NCBI GenBank assembly: GCA_964017235.1
Contig: OZ024929.1
Coordinates: 112,639,793 to 112,703,792, forward strand
From: Sabellastarte sp. h YS-2021
Taxonomy: Eukaryota; Annelida; Polychaeta; Sabellida; Sabellidae
DNA: 64,000 nt
Direction: 5' to 3'
Below the pieces are notes generated by a model that did not search any database, was not told the origin of the DNA, and saw nothing but the letters and a program-made list of their open reading frames with translations. Within the stretch, counting starts at the first letter, position 1. Every line of letters starts with the position of its first letter. Positions 13,401 to 28,078 of this stretch are shown here, piece after piece. Both the position numbers and the translations under genes were made by a program.

Positions 13401-16400
13401 AAATTTCTTTAGACAGAATTCCATTAGGCAGATTTCCATTTAAAATTCAAGTAAATAATACTAAATATCACATTCTCAGGGGACATTTTCCATGGACAAG
13501 AATTCCCGGTTAAACAGCAGAATTATTCTGGGTCCTTGAGATTCCATTGTAAATATAAATACTTTTACAAAAGAAAGTTTAGCGTGTTGATCAAGTATCA
13601 GTACTAATTGCCCAGAGCACAAGACATGGAAATGATATTGTATCTAAGTACAGTAGGGCAACAAAGCCTTTATCATTTACATAGCACGACTAAATCACAG
13701 GTGTAATGATTTGGAGTACAGTATTACTATTCTTTAAAATTTCTTTTCACTTTTTATAATTGTCTAATTTATCATATATATAGCAGGCACATTAGCTTTA
13801 TAGTTTTGCATGCATAGAATAATAAATGCAAAGATATTAATATGTTCTTTTAATAAATTTCTACAATACTGTATATAATGAGTGGCCTCATAAATGACAA
13901 TAATAACATGGACTTGTTGTCATATAGGGTGGTATATTAAATGTACCAATAAACTTAAAATTCTACAATAATACTTCAATGAATATTTAATACCATATGG
14001 CACACACTTTGAATGTCATTTGTAAATAAACAGAATATACAATTTAATACACCAAAGTCATGAGACTGTGGTCACATGTCACAGTGATACAGGACTTCGG
14101 GTGACACATCTAGCTGATAATCAATACACAACAAAATGTTAGTTCTTGTCATATACCTTAATAGCCTTTCAAAATATGAAAATAATAAAATGTCATATTT
14201 TGCATTAAAGGTGTTAAAGGGGGTATTTTCTGCTCGTAAATAGCATCCACTCTGCAGAAAACAGTAAATGTACTGAGACAGAACCATATAGTATGAAAAG
14301 TACAATACCTCAATCAGAATGATGGCTCAACAACACAAATTGGTGCTTTACAAATTTTAATGTTAAAAATTAAACATGATAATGGTTAATTACACATGAA
14401 ATTAATGGGTCAAGATTTGTCATATAATAGCCTATGCACCAATTAATCTAATCCTATCTAATCAGTGCTATCAATTCCTAAATGACTCTTGATGTCTATA
14501 CCAGGATGATGTTAGAGCACCCAATCTTGAAATCGATCAGTGTTATCACTGGTGAGACAAACAAATGATCCCTATTATAAGTCAAGCCCTGAGGTATTTG
14601 TGTCAAGTTTGTGACACTGTCTTGAGATGATTGTACATCAGGTAAAAGTGAGGGGGGGGGGGGAGATCATAAGAAAAGACACAACAGTCTGGTTATATTG
14701 TTTAAGACTGTGGCACACTGGCTCACCATGGGCTGAATTTCATCAGTGGGATGGGTGCGCAGGTGAAGGACACAGTGAGGAAGAGGAAAGGCTTTCTACC
14801 CCACACATCAGACAGAGCCCCAATCAAAGGGGCACTCATGAAAGACAGCAGACCCTGAAAATATATTTAAATCAGATGTCATTGTAGTTTCCATATATAT
14901 ACATGTCATGTGACATTTGGTTGAGCTGTAAGTCCTGAAATCAGAACAGTAATGCACTGCTGACCTCCCGATGTACACATTTTTGATACTGACCCATCTC
15001 TACTAAAAGTACACATAACAATCAGTTGCAGCACTCTTTATATCTTTGTGATTTTAAAGGTCAAGGTCACAACAGCAAGGTCAAAGGTCATATCAAGGGA
15101 ACCATGATGTTGCACACCTACACAGTGCCTTTTCAAATAGTGCAGGTTATTTTATCAAGATGACAACATTTGCTGGTGTGCAGACCCAAATATATAATCC
15201 CGAAAAATAGCATCAGAGATGCCCATACCCCGCAGCCTGGGAAATAGTTTTCAACACCATGAGATATAGAAGGAGTGAAAGAAAGATCGGGATACTTTCA
15301 GAGCAGTGTCAGTTATATAAAGGTCCAAATGATGTTTAAGTAGATAAATGTAACAAATTTTATTGTAATTTAACTTTTTACAAGTTAAATACTTACCTTA
15401 TCCTCACAAGTGCTTGTTTGGTTTTGTGGAGCAAAACGTATCGACCGACAAGAATTTTTTAAGGAATATTCTTGTCACAAGAGGTGACCCCTTTGTCTGC
15501 GCATGTCCGCGCTTGCGCAGTAGTCGTTGTCGACAGACGATTGGCGAGAGCTCTTCATTGTATTTTTGGTCCCCAGAAAACAAATTATGCGGGGAGGTAG
15601 GGTGGGTTTATCCTTGTGAGGATAAGGTAAGTATTTAACTTGTAAAAAGTTAAATTACAATAAAATTTGTTACATTTTATTGCGTAAAATAGCCTTACCT
15701 TATCCTCACAAGTGCTTGAATACAACCATAACAGGTGGAGGGTATTTGTTTTGGCCACACTGTTAGATGATTGTCAGACAAGGGGTCACCAAATAAAGCA
15801 CTTGATAAGAGGATAAGATAAGCTTCCATACACCACATCTTAGGTTATATATTACTTCTTCATCACAGATAAGTAATTTGCTAACCTCAACAAGAGATCC
15901 ATGATGTGATCATCACTGTTGCTGCTGTTGCTGTTGTAGACAATTTTACAACAAATCATATAGCACTATCAACCATCACCCGGTATTGGCCGGAGATGTC
16001 TGCATGTCTCCCCAAACAAGATGTCATCATCTGACAATGAGAATATCTCCAAGCAGGCAAACTGAACTGCATAAACTGCAGATATGGGGCCATATGTAAG
16101 TTAAGAAAGACATATGTCAGTGACACAACACTTGTATAACTGGAGAGAACAAAGTATGCGAGTCATATGAATAACATGTATAAAAACACAAAAATTTGAC
16201 TACATGCTGAGGTGAATCCACAAGACCCAATTTATTCATGGACTGGTCATGGGATTGCCAAGCTACATCTTCGAGTGGAATGTAGTAAAGAATTGTGGAT
16301 CTTCCAATAACAAGAGTTTGATATCTGCTGAGGCAAGACCCCACTCTTGAAAACTAAAGAGGCAGCCATGGATGTAATATGTGTCTCAATGTATGGATTC

Positions 16401-18481
16401 TGAGAATCAGAATTAAAGGACTGGCAATCTAATCATGCATCCAGATTGATCCAGGGAGAGATAGCAGAACTCAAGATATCTCCATCAAGCCTTCCTTAAA
16501 AGATATGAGCAAGAGATTCTTCACCTCCTTGAAGTACTTGTACTGTCTTGATAGTAACTAAGTACTGTAAGAGGGCAGAGTGTCACAACATCAGTCCAAC
16601 GTCAGCTCAAGAAAGGTTTGTGAGCTGGAATGACCACTGGTTTGAGCCATCTGGGGCATCAGAAGCCAACTGATTCTTGCTAAAAGGCAGGAGGAGACTT
16701 TCCCTTTTCTCCAAGCAGTAGTCCTGTCCAAGAAGGATGTAAGTGCTGTAGGAGGACAACGAATCATGTGTCCAGGCAATTTGAGTTCAGGAATGATCTA
16801 GAGCTGAAGTGGCCACTGGAGCCAATCTAGACCAATTGAGGCTAATAGGTCCTTGCTGAAAAGGTAGGTAGGAGGGAGAACTGTAAACTCCTTCCTATGA
16901 GGCTTGTGTCTGAAGGAACCAAAGTCCCAAAATACACTTCCAATGCCATTGCAACAGTCTTGCAAGTCAAACTTTTTTAGACTGACCTCCTTTAAAGGTT
17001 AATAAGGAGCCTTTTGTGAAAACCAACAGAAGCAAAGGCAAATCCCTTGATGCTGCACCTCTGTTAGCAGTGGGTAAACTTGCAATAGGCCTATAAAGAT
17101 CCAGGCTTTGGCTCAACTCCTGCACAAAAAATGTAAATGATCAGCTATGGCTGCTGCAAAGCCAACAATAGTGACAGGTTTCAGATTTTTGCAAGTAAAT
17201 GGATCAAAAAATCTGGTATATTTGAGACCGTAGGCTCTGAGATGGCCACCTTATTCTGTGGGTACCAGAGCTCAAAATGGCCCATCATGACTCATACATT
17301 CCAAGATGAGGGTCCTTGAGATGCTCTAAATCTCTCTGTCCCTTGCCCAGAGAATGATATAAGAGATTCTGAGTGGTGTTAAGGTGCCAAGCATGAAGGT
17401 GCCAATGCAACAGATTCAGATGGTATTTCTGACTGAATGGCTGTTTCTGAGACCAGTGAAGTAGCTGTAATGGAGGTTTGGTTGAATGACTCACCAGACC
17501 CCAAAGCCAATGTATCATGGGCCACCAAGGGGCCACTACAATCATTTTGCACCTGGTGTTCACTTGTTCAATGACTTTTTGGAATAAGGGTATAGGACAA
17601 AAGGCCTAGCAGTCCAGAACCTCCAACAAGATGTTTAATTCATCTATGTTCAGAGCATTTGCATCCGGGACTGGCAACATAGAATGGAAGTTTGTGACTC
17701 ATATTGGTGGCAAACATCTCTACCATTGGTATTTGACAAACTATGTAAATCAAATAGAATATTAAAGATGAAGACTCTCCTGTCTGTATTATTTCGTTCT
17801 TTGTGGAGAGGCTGTCATGACATCTAGGCAACCCTGAATATATCTGTCATATGAGAATATTTCAAGGATTGCAGTAGGCCAAGATGCAGCATACCCGCAT
17901 AAAACACCTATTGTTGATTTGTGCCAAACTTGCACGTTGTCTAGAACCATAAAGGGAGTAAGAACCATTCTGTACATATAACTTTTGTCACTTCTGTAAA
18001 GATCATTGAGCATGACATTTAAGTAAACCCCAGAATATTTCTGTCTCTTATGAGTATATTTCAAGGATTGTAGTAGGCCAGGATGCGCCAAACCTTTATC
18101 CCTTCTGGAGATGATGTTGAGTATGACCTTTAAGCAACCAAGAATATGTCTGTTATGAGTATATTTCAAGGATTGCAGTAGGCCAAGCTGCGCCAAACTA
18201 GGAGGAATACGCTCCCCCCCCCCCCCTGTTTGTTCAGATAACCGAACACAGTGGTGTTGTCTGATGCCATCAGAATTCTTTTGTGTAGAATTTGTCTTGA
18301 AGACTTTTAAGGGTTGAACACACTGCCTTCAGTTGTAGGACATTGAAATGTAATATATACATTTGCACTGTCCAAAGTCACTGACTGTGATGCTTTTAGA
18401 TGGGATCATCAACCCTGGTTTAATGTATCTACGAAAATAAAGGAATTGTGCCCCTGTGTATAGAAAGGGCATCCTATTTCC

Positions 18482-18533
<52 letters not shown>

Positions 18534-21500
18534 ATTTTCCACCACTGAATATGCTTTTTCAGAAGGATTTGAAACAGGAATTCTCACATGTAGTGACTGG
18601 AGATATTGCCAGATTGTTGTAGATACCGCTGACAGGCACACATACGTAAGTGACCCATTGGTATAGTCTTTTCCAAAGATGCTCGTACCCCTACCTGGGA
18701 TATAAGCAACCTTGGGGTTGATTGTGATGAGATCTCCATGTCTTGAATAGATTCTCAGGTATGTAATTATTTTGAGGTAGACAGAATTTTCCTGGTACCA
18801 AAATGTAGTGGTAGCCTAGGAAATCGATATCATGAAGCCCAGCTGATGAATAATTGGACGAGTGCTTTGGTTTGAACCCAATACTGGTGTCTTTTACGTA
18901 CACTAAACAACCAGTGATCTAGGTATATGGTGAAAGAAATTTCCTGGTACCAAAAAGCAATGGTAACCTAGGAAATCGATATCACGAAGCTCAGTTGATG
19001 AATAATTGGATGAGTTCTTTGGTTTGAACCCAATACTGGTGTCTTTTATGTACACTAAACAACCAGTGGTCTAGGTATATGGTGAACTCCTATTCTGTGA
19101 GACTGAAGAAAGAGTTTTGCCGCTTTTACTACTGGTGTGAATACAAGAGGGGCGGTCGCTAATCCGAAGTTCAGTGCTTTAAACTGATAGGTTTGACAGT
19201 GTACATTAAACTGAAGTAGATGTTGAAAAACTTGGTGAGTCGGTACATAGAAGAACGCATCTTTTGTAACCGAATTTCTAATAAGTTCTGCTGTCTCCAG
19301 TTTAAATGATGCGACCAGCAGGTATTTATTGACATAGTAAACGAAGTTCACTTGTGGGCAATGACCGTTGAAGTCGTAGTTAGAAATCAATTCAGGACAC
19401 TGAGATCTATCACAGGTCGTCATTAGCCGAGTTTCTATACAAGAAATAAACTGCCATAGAAACCTGAAGTTCTGCAATTGTTGAGTGGATAAATCGCTTT
19501 CTTTTGAAGCATTTAAGCGGTATATTTATATTTAGTCCTGTAGCCATGTTTTCCTGTCTGACGTCATCGCTTTGCATTGTGGGTAGTACAGGCATTGGTG
19601 AATTCGACTGGGGAGTAATTCGACAACTCCGTCTCAAGATTCGCACAACTCTGGGATGGCAATGAAAATCTCCCATCACTGCCAGTAACTCTGCAAGAAG
19701 AGCCTCCACGGTGACTTGCATTAATGTAGCCACGTTCTTCTGTATCCCCCTGTCCTGGTAAACTAGGCAGAGTGGTACTACGATCTTTTGTGGTTAGTAG
19801 GACAAATAATTACTGGACACAGTCCTGTATATACTGTGCAAAATACACTCGTAAAAGTTGGAAGCAAGGACTTCAACACCATATCTTATCTAGCCAGTTT
19901 GATCTTCGTTGAGTTTGCAGAAGAATTAACTCAAAAATCACAGTATTCTTTCCATTGGAGACATGGCCATAGGAAGGTTTTATAATCTAGTAGATAGTTA
20001 TTGCAATTCTTCAACAGGGCTGAACAGACAAGCAGTGCACATACTGCCCCAAAGATGTCTGTTGGATCTTCATCCAAATTTACAGCAAAGGAAGATAATC
20101 TGTCCATATTTTTAAGTGGATACGCTTCTGTAATCGTTCTTTTTGGAGGGAGACCTGTTACTGTACCAGGGTGGCGCTCCACCCACAGTAAAGAATCTAC
20201 GACCTCCGTTGCAAAGCCAACTGCATTCTTTCTTCTTTGTTTTCCACTGAAAACTTTACAGCAAAATCTTCTTTGCATCCCCTTCATCGACAAGGAGGTA
20301 ATTCCAGTCGAATAATGGGCGAGTACAGCGGAAGATATACACGTCTTCCACTGAAGACTTTACAGCAACATCTTCTTGCACATCTTATTCTGACCCTTTT
20401 CAGGACAAGGGAGGCAGAATTAGTGGTAGTACCAGTCGAATAATGGATAACTACAGGTAGGTGCACGCTTCAAAACTTCATAGATCTTCATCCGTGAATG
20501 GACGATAATAAGGAAAAATACGTGTTGCTCCCATATCGACCAAAAATATGATGAAGAGCTCTCGCCAATCGTCTGTCGACAACGACTACTGCGCAAGCGC
20601 GGACATGCGCAGACAAAGGGGTCACCTTTTGTGACAAGAATATTCCTTAAAAAATTCTTGTCGGTCGATACGTTTTGCTCCACAAAACCAAACAAGCACT
20701 TGTGAGGATAAGGTAAGGCTATTTTACGCAATAAAAATAACATTTAAGAGAAAGAAAATGTATGGAACGATAAAGTTTTAAGAAAAAACAATTCAATAGC
20801 AAGATGACAGCATTAATCGAGAAACTAAAAATTATGACGCACACCTACAACCCCTCACCAATGTCCCTACCAACTATCAACTTTCTACACTTTACGGTTT
20901 CAGAGATATTGCCTGGACAAAATTTTATAGGTCAAGGTTACTAGAGCAAGATCAAAGGTCAAATCAAGGTCACACCATGACACTGCACACCTATAACCCC
21001 CTAACCAATGTCCCTACCAAGTATCAAATTCCTACACCTTACAGTTTCTGAGATATAGCCTGGACAAGATTTTCAAACTCAAGGTCACTACGGCAACGTC
21101 AAAGGTCAAATCAAGGTCAGACCATGACGTTGCACACCTACAGCCCCTAACCAATGTCCCTACCAAGTATCAACTTCCTACACCTAACGGTTTCTGAGAT
21201 ACAGCCCGGACAAACTTTTCCCCGTCGTCCGACCATCCAGACACCATTGGTGAAAACAATACACCGACAGGCCTTAAGGGCTGTAGGGTAAATATCAGTG
21301 TGAAATAGCTGAACACAAAAGACAAATTTGTTAGTGCTAGTCTATGAAAAAATTTGAAAAATGTAAATTTACTTCCAGTGTAAGCAATGGTCAAGTTATT
21401 TCTCCCTCCAGGATTCTTGAAAGATTTAATCACTACACAACTGAACCCGAACCTGGAGTAATATATGGCCACTGGCCATGCTTTGAACCCTGACTAGACG

Positions 21501-24500
21501 TGGGTGAGTATGTCTAACTTTGTAAATGTGAATTTGTATCAGACACACCAAAAATTGGTGGGCAGAAGTGTTTATGGGACTCATTTTTGTGAACTTCTCA
21601 CTTTGTGTTTTGATAACAGTATTTCAAATATTTTAAATCTTAATATCTCAAATAATAGACGTGTTATCTGTTTATCTTTGCACTCGATATTATTTTCCGA
21701 ATACTTATACCAGTATTAAAAATACTACTTTTTCTGTTTTTAATTGCTAAAATGACCATGAAAGATTTATCCTGATAAAAATCATAAACTTGCATGTTAC
21801 TCTATTTTTCTGTATGCACAATTTGCAGCTGCGATTTGTGGTATAGTATTTCCAAGCATGCAACTTTTGGCAAGACTGTTTTCAAAAATAAACAGCAAAT
21901 CTCTTTTATATAAATACTGATCAAAAAAAAGTTTAAATCACAGATCACAATGGGATAAACAGAAGCACTTCAGAAGGAACTTCACAAGGAAAGATAAAAA
22001 AAAATTCTGTTGCAAACACCCAGTGTGTGCATGGAAACATGTCCTTATGCTAGGGGATTGTCTTATCGGGTGTGGTAGCATATTGCTGAGATTTCTAAAT
22101 CCTGGATGATATTGCTTCACATCCAAAATGTTTTACTTCTGCATTTTCGACACTGATGACATACACACATTTTAAGTTTCCATTCAGGTCTGTGATACTG
22201 AATTACCAAAATAATATTTCCTCAGCTGCAGATCTATCTTCATTCCCAATAGGATGACAAATTGGGCAATATAGGCCATAAATGTGAGGAATCCGTGATC
22301 TCGTATATCAATGATCACTTTCCCATTTAATCAAGAACCTTTGGCCTCCCAACAGAGCCATACAAGTATTTGATTTTTACCAGCCTTTTTAAGACCCTTC
22401 ATTAGCAATACTTTATATCAGAATATTGCAGGTTTTATCTAAGCAAAGCCTTGTACTTTTCATTTGGTAATCCGAATGCTAGCCTTTATGGCTTCAATCC
22501 TTTTAGTCTCTAACTTGAGGTTTTATCCTAAACACCTAGACTGTGAATCCTATCTCACTTGTCATAATCATTTAGATTTAGTTTCTGTTTTAAGTCATGT
22601 TCAGCTGCCAGGGTTATATTGTGATGGGTAGTTTAAGGGTAATCAGTGCATACTAGTTGGTCAAGATTCTGCACTGTAAACCACTAGTCATCGGCAAGTC
22701 ACTACCGACTTTCCAACATGAAGCCCCCGGGCTCAGATTCGAAATGGCAACCTCAGGGGTTGAAGGCGAGCCCTCTAACCGCTACACCACCGATCCCCCT
22801 TGCTTGTCATAATGAAAAACACAAAGGCACTTAAATTTGCTTTTCTTCTAAATTGACACTTTAGCCACCTGATACACAAGGTAATGAAAGGACGGACATA
22901 AATCAAGAATAAATTCCAACTTCAAAAATTTGGGAAAAAAAAAAAAAGCATCGGAGATGCCCTACCCCACAGCCCAGGGAAATAGTTTTCAACACCATGA
23001 GATATAGAAGATATGAAACAGTACAAAGATCAGGAGACTTTCACAGCAAAAAATGTCAACTATGTAAAGGTCCAAATAATAAGTAGAGAAAATAACATTT
23101 AAAACAGAAAATATCTGTAAATCATGAAGCTATAAAATTTGATAATTGAAGTATAAGCTTCCAACAGAAATAGCACAATTAAGTAAAAATACATATAATA
23201 GTCAGTTACATCAGTCCTTACATCTTTGTCATAAGAGAAATATGATTCATTAATGGTAGGTGAACACACTTCCGCATACCTACACCCCCAAGCAATGACC
23301 CATCCAAGAAGCGATTTTCCACACCTTTCTAAAACTTTCTTTTTTTCAGTTTCTGAGATATTTCCCAGACAAGATTTTAAAGGTCAAGGTCACCACAACA
23401 AGGTTAAATCAAGACCGTTGTTCACCTACACCTTCTAACCAAATATCAACTTTCTACACCTTACAGTTTCCGAGACATAGCCTGCAAAAGATTTTTAAGT
23501 TCAAGGTCACTACGGTAAAGGTCAAATCAAGGTCATACCTTGACACTGCATACCCAAACCCCTAACTGATGTCCACTACAACAAGATCATAAGTAAAACT
23601 AAAGGTCAAAGCATGATGTTACACAATCCCCCCCCCCCCCCCCCCCCCCCCAATGAATGTCCCTCCACGTGTCAGCTTCCTACACGTTACGGTTTCTGAG
23701 ATATAGCATGGACAAAATTTTATAGGACAAGGTCACGACGGCAAGGTCAAAGGTCAAATAATGGTCACAACTAATGCTGTTACCAAGTATCAACTTCCTA
23801 GACCTCACAGTTTCTGAGATAAAGCCCGGACAAGATTTTAAAGGTCAAGGTCACTAAGGCAAGGTTGAAGGTCAAATCAAGGTCACACTATGATGCTGCA
23901 CACCTACATCCCTCAACCATTGTCCCTACAAAGTATGAACTTCCTATACCTCACAGTTTCTTAGATACAGCCCAGACAAGACTTTAAAGGTGTCAAGGAC
24001 ACTACACCAAGGCCAAAGGTCAAATAACAGTAACATCATGATGTACACCTATACTCCCTAACTTATGTCCTTACCATGTTTCTACTTCCTTCACTTTACG
24101 TTTGAAGAGATATACACTGGACAAGATCTTTAAACTCAAAGTTACTACTGCAAGGTCAAAGGTCAAATCAAGGTCACACCATGACGTTGCACACCTACAC
24201 TCCCAACCAATGTCCCTACAAATTTCAGCTTCCCACACCTTATGGTTAAATTTTTTCCCACCGCCCACCTGCCATCCAGACCCTACACGTGAAAACGATA
24301 CCCGTCCAGCCCTTAAAATGGTCAGTACAATCGCCAAAAAGAACTGAAACCTGTATTCCAAGAAGGAACTTATAATCTCCCAAAAAATTCCCTAGCTGAC
24401 TCGTAAGTACATGAACAACACATTTAAACACAATACTCTAAATGCAATAGTTTTCAAGTTTCAACTGATTTACTCAACAGTGAGAACCTGAAAGTAGCTC

Positions 24501-27500
24501 TTGCTCAGCTATGCCATGACTATGCCATCCAAAAGTAGGTGAACAACATATTTATAGAAAATACTTTAAATGCAATGGTTATCAAGTTACAATTGATTTA
24601 CTCAACAGTGAAAACCTGAGAACAGCTATTACTCAGTTATGCCATGAGTTACACACCTGCAATTTTACTATGTTACAGATAATTCAAAAGTATATGAATA
24701 AGATATTTAAACAAAATTCTCTAAATGCAATGGTTTTCAAGTTACAATTGATTTACTCAACAGTGAGAACCGGAGAATGGCTATTACTCAGCTATGCCAT
24801 GAGCTACACATCTACAATTTTGATATGTTATAGCTAATTCAAAAGTAGATGAACTAGATTGGGCCAACTCGGCGCCAACATATCCCCAGACAGGTCATCA
24901 CTCACGCCACAGGTTTTGATCGGGAATTTTTTAAAACATAATTACCCATTATTATATGAACTTCAGCACATCAATCTGCTCTGTTTATATCTCCCCAAGG
25001 AAGATGGTGTATCCCCAGACGCCGAATACATAACTCAAATTATATTTTCAATCTTCCTGCAATGATAACTCTAAACCTATTTTCAAAGTATTTAAATGAT
25101 TGATGATTGAATGTCCATTCTAAAATAATAATCCCAAAAGAGCATATCTGTTTCTATATTTGTTGACAAATAAAATATTATTTTTAACTCAACTCATCAT
25201 ATTTTTCAATCTTCCTTCAAAGTATTTAAATGATTGATGATTCAATGTCCATTCTAAAATTCATAATCCCAAAAGCGCATATCTGTTTCTATATTTGTTC
25301 ACAAATAAAATATTATTTAAAAAAAAATTATTTATATTATTATTTTATTATATTATTTTTAGAATTTGCAAATTGTTTTCAGTTATTCATTTCCTCTATA
25401 CCTATATATGTGGTCCATATATATGCAACCTAAATATGTGACACAATCTCAGTTCTGACTCCCCTTTGTGTTATATGTAATGAAGCCCACCACCTCCCAC
25501 CCCCACCCCTTCTCCACACCTCTCTCACTATTACACAAGATCTGCAACCCCATTGAGTTCTTTGTTTCTCATCTGATATCATTAAATACCTTTGTTTATT
25601 TAGTGTCACTCAATATAGCTGGAGGTCCCAGAGGTGGGTGGGGGGAATCCGGGTGGGGGGATGTGGGTTGAGCATAAATGGTAAACAAACAATCTATATA
25701 AAAGGGGTACTCAAATACAAAAAGAATTGAGAATTTTAAGTATGTGATTATCAACTGAAATGAGTTCATAACTGTAGGAGCTGTGCCAAAATTAACTGAG
25801 GCAAGTTGAATAAAACTGGGCTAGTTGAGGGTTAAAAATCCCCTACTTTTACTACATAAGGATATAATTTCATTAATATTGGGACTTAAAGCTCACTTAA
25901 AGTGTCCATTTTGTCTACTTCAATATGTTTCACCAGTTTCATTTTAAAAAGTGAAAAACTCAGCAAGCAGAGGTATAACACACAAAAATAAGTTCTTAAA
26001 AGACTAAGATAGCCATAACATTATTAATATTCAAAATTTAAATAGACAGGCATTTCCTTTTAAAAATTCAAAGATTTCAGCTCTATAACCCACATAGTTT
26101 GACAGTTACTGGGCTTTAAAGTGGCATAATATCCATAAATTGGGTTTCTGTGAGCATTTTACAATTGTTAAAGAGACCTTAGCAATTAAACTACAGATCT
26201 GAAACTTTTTGGGGGGACATACATAACAAACAAAAATCATATATAATACAGTTTAAGACTTGTCACACTAAGCATTTCCAAATAACAGGGCAAAATACGG
26301 AAAAAATGTCAAAAAAGGCACTTGGGCGAGTGTCTATGGCCCTCATACACAGGTTAAATGTCTACTAAAAACCTTGATTTTCGGCATATGTAAAAAGGAC
26401 ATAATAATGCATTCCCAGATGGGATTTCAGCTCCATCAATCACATAGTTTAACAGTTACAGGGCTTAAAGGTGGTAAAAAGTCCAAATATTGGGTCATTG
26501 TGGGCCTTTTAGAGATCTCGATGTGGCTTTCAAATTAAAGCTTCAGACTTAAAATTTGTTACATACTAAGATTACACATAGAATATGTATCTAATAAAGT
26601 TTGAAACTTCTCAGACTTACCATTTCCAAGTTACAGAGCAAAATATGTGAAAAATGTCTTAAAAGGGTCACTCAGGTGGGTGTTAAAGGTCCTCATACAC
26701 AGGTTAAATGTCTACTTGAAGCCTTGATTTTTGGCACATGTAAAAAGAACATAATAATGTATTCCCAGATGAGATTTCAGCTCTATCAGTCACATAGTTT
26801 AACAGTCACAGGCCTTAAAATTGGCAAAAAGTCCAAATACTGGGTCTTTATGGGGCCTTCTAGAGACCTAAATGTGGCCTTCAAATTAAAGCTTCAGACT
26901 TAAAATTTGTCACATACTAAGATTACACATAGAATATGCATCTAATACAGTTTGAAACTTCTTAGACTTACCATTTCCAAGTTACAGGGAAAAATATGTG
27001 AAAAATGTCTAAAAATGGTCACTCGGGTGGGGATTTATGGTCCTCATACACAGGTTAAATGTCTTCTTAAAGCCTTAATTTTTGGCACATATAAAAATAA
27101 CATACTAATATCTTCTCAGATAGGATTTGAGCTCTATCAGTCACATAGTTTGACAGTCACAGGGCTTAAAAGTAGCAAAAAGTCCAAATATTGGGTCTTT
27201 GGGAGCCTTTTAGAGACCTCAATTTGACCTTCAAAATTAAAGCTTCAGACTTAAAATCTGTTACATACTAAGATTACACACAGAATATATATCTAATACA
27301 GTTTGAAACTTCTCAGACTTACCATTTCCAAGTTACAGGGAAAAAGATGTGAAAAATGTCTTATAAGGGTCACTCGGGTGGGTGTTTATGGTCCTGATAC
27401 ACAGGTTAACTGTCTATTAAAGGCCTAAATGTTGGGGCACATATAAGAAAACACATAGATATATTCCCAGATGATATTTAACTTAGATGAGAGACATAGT

Positions 27501-28044
27501 TTGAAAGCTACAGTGCTTGAAAGTGGCAAAAAGTGCATAAATTGGGTCTCTGTGGGCACTTTTGAGACCTTAAGTCGACCCCTTTGGGTAAACCTACAGC
27601 CCTAAAATTTTCTACAGACAAGGATTACATATCAAAGTTATACCTAGCGCAGTTTGAGACTCATCAGAATTATCACTTCCAAATTATAGGGCAAAATATG
27701 TGTAAAGTATAGCAAAAAATCCCTAAGTGGGGGTATTTATGGGCCTCAAACACAATTTTCTCCTCAACTTAAAGTCATGATTTTCGGCACATGTACTAAG
27801 AACATATTAATGTGTTGTCAGGTAAAATTTCAGCCAGCTGAGCATCATAGTTTGTGACCTACAGGGCTCTAAGTGGCCAAAAGTGCAATTTCTGACCTTA
27901 AGGTGGCCATAAGTTCTTTTTTACTGGGAGTTTAAGGTCACCTTAAAATAGGGATCTTCCTTTGGGCACCCTTAACATGTGTACCAAGTTTGAAAAAAAA
28001 ATATTAATTTGTTTTTGAGTTATCGCGTCCACAAGGAAATTTCT

Positions 28045-28078
<34 letters not shown>

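Larger units (their letters stand above)
9930..14726. other. Introns 4-8 of the MFSD14-like gene
   Basis: The spaces between exons 4 and 9 (9930-10639, 10712-10996, 11111-11645, 11865-12914, 13030-14726) are AT-rich. I recognise no transposon or second gene in them. Confidence 0.5.
15346..20738 (-). mobile_element. Degenerate DIRS retrotransposon inserted in the above
   Basis: Minus-strand order is terminal repeat (20738-20693), leader and possible gag region, RT, RNase H, linker, tyrosine recombinase, terminal repeat (15718-15674). This is the gene order of DIRS elements, which integrate by tyrosine recombinase and make no target duplication; none is seen. The termini are inverted repeats of about 45 bp, unlike direct LTRs. 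A small foldback relative sits at the far left (15346-15677). Frameshifts, stops and internal duplications show that it is inactive. Confidence 0.75.
15203..21292 (-). mobile_element. Third Helentron-like family, split by a DIRS element
   Basis: The left end has a perfect hairpin GCATCAGAGATGC (15210-15222), then ATACCCCGCAGCC. The right end at about 21275-21290 has the inverted counterpart GGGCTGTAGGGTA. Other copies lie at 22.94-24.3 and 28.87-29.32 kb. Compared with those, the sequence breaks at about 15345 (after GTTTAAGTAGA) and resumes at about 20739 (ATAACATTTAAGAG), and everything between is the DIRS insertion. The part at 20850-21240 contains about 145-bp tandem units rich in AGGTCA. 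Confidence 0.55.

Noticed and set aside
16615-16880. A tandem copy of a host zinc-finger or transferase exon
   Set aside because: The translation fits a duplicated piece of the DIRS tyrosine recombinase region better, given the RT and RNase H upstream in order.
18448-18666. Frames with poly-Phe or poly-Lys
   Set aside because: They are caused by the 47-base poly-T run.
20850-24250. CRISPR-like array, because of regularly spaced repeats
   Set aside because: This is a eukaryotic genome, the units are long and diverged, and no cas gene is present; it is a tandem repeat.
28046-28077. Poly-Arg tract in a minus-strand frame
   Set aside because: It is only the translation of the CGG microsatellite.
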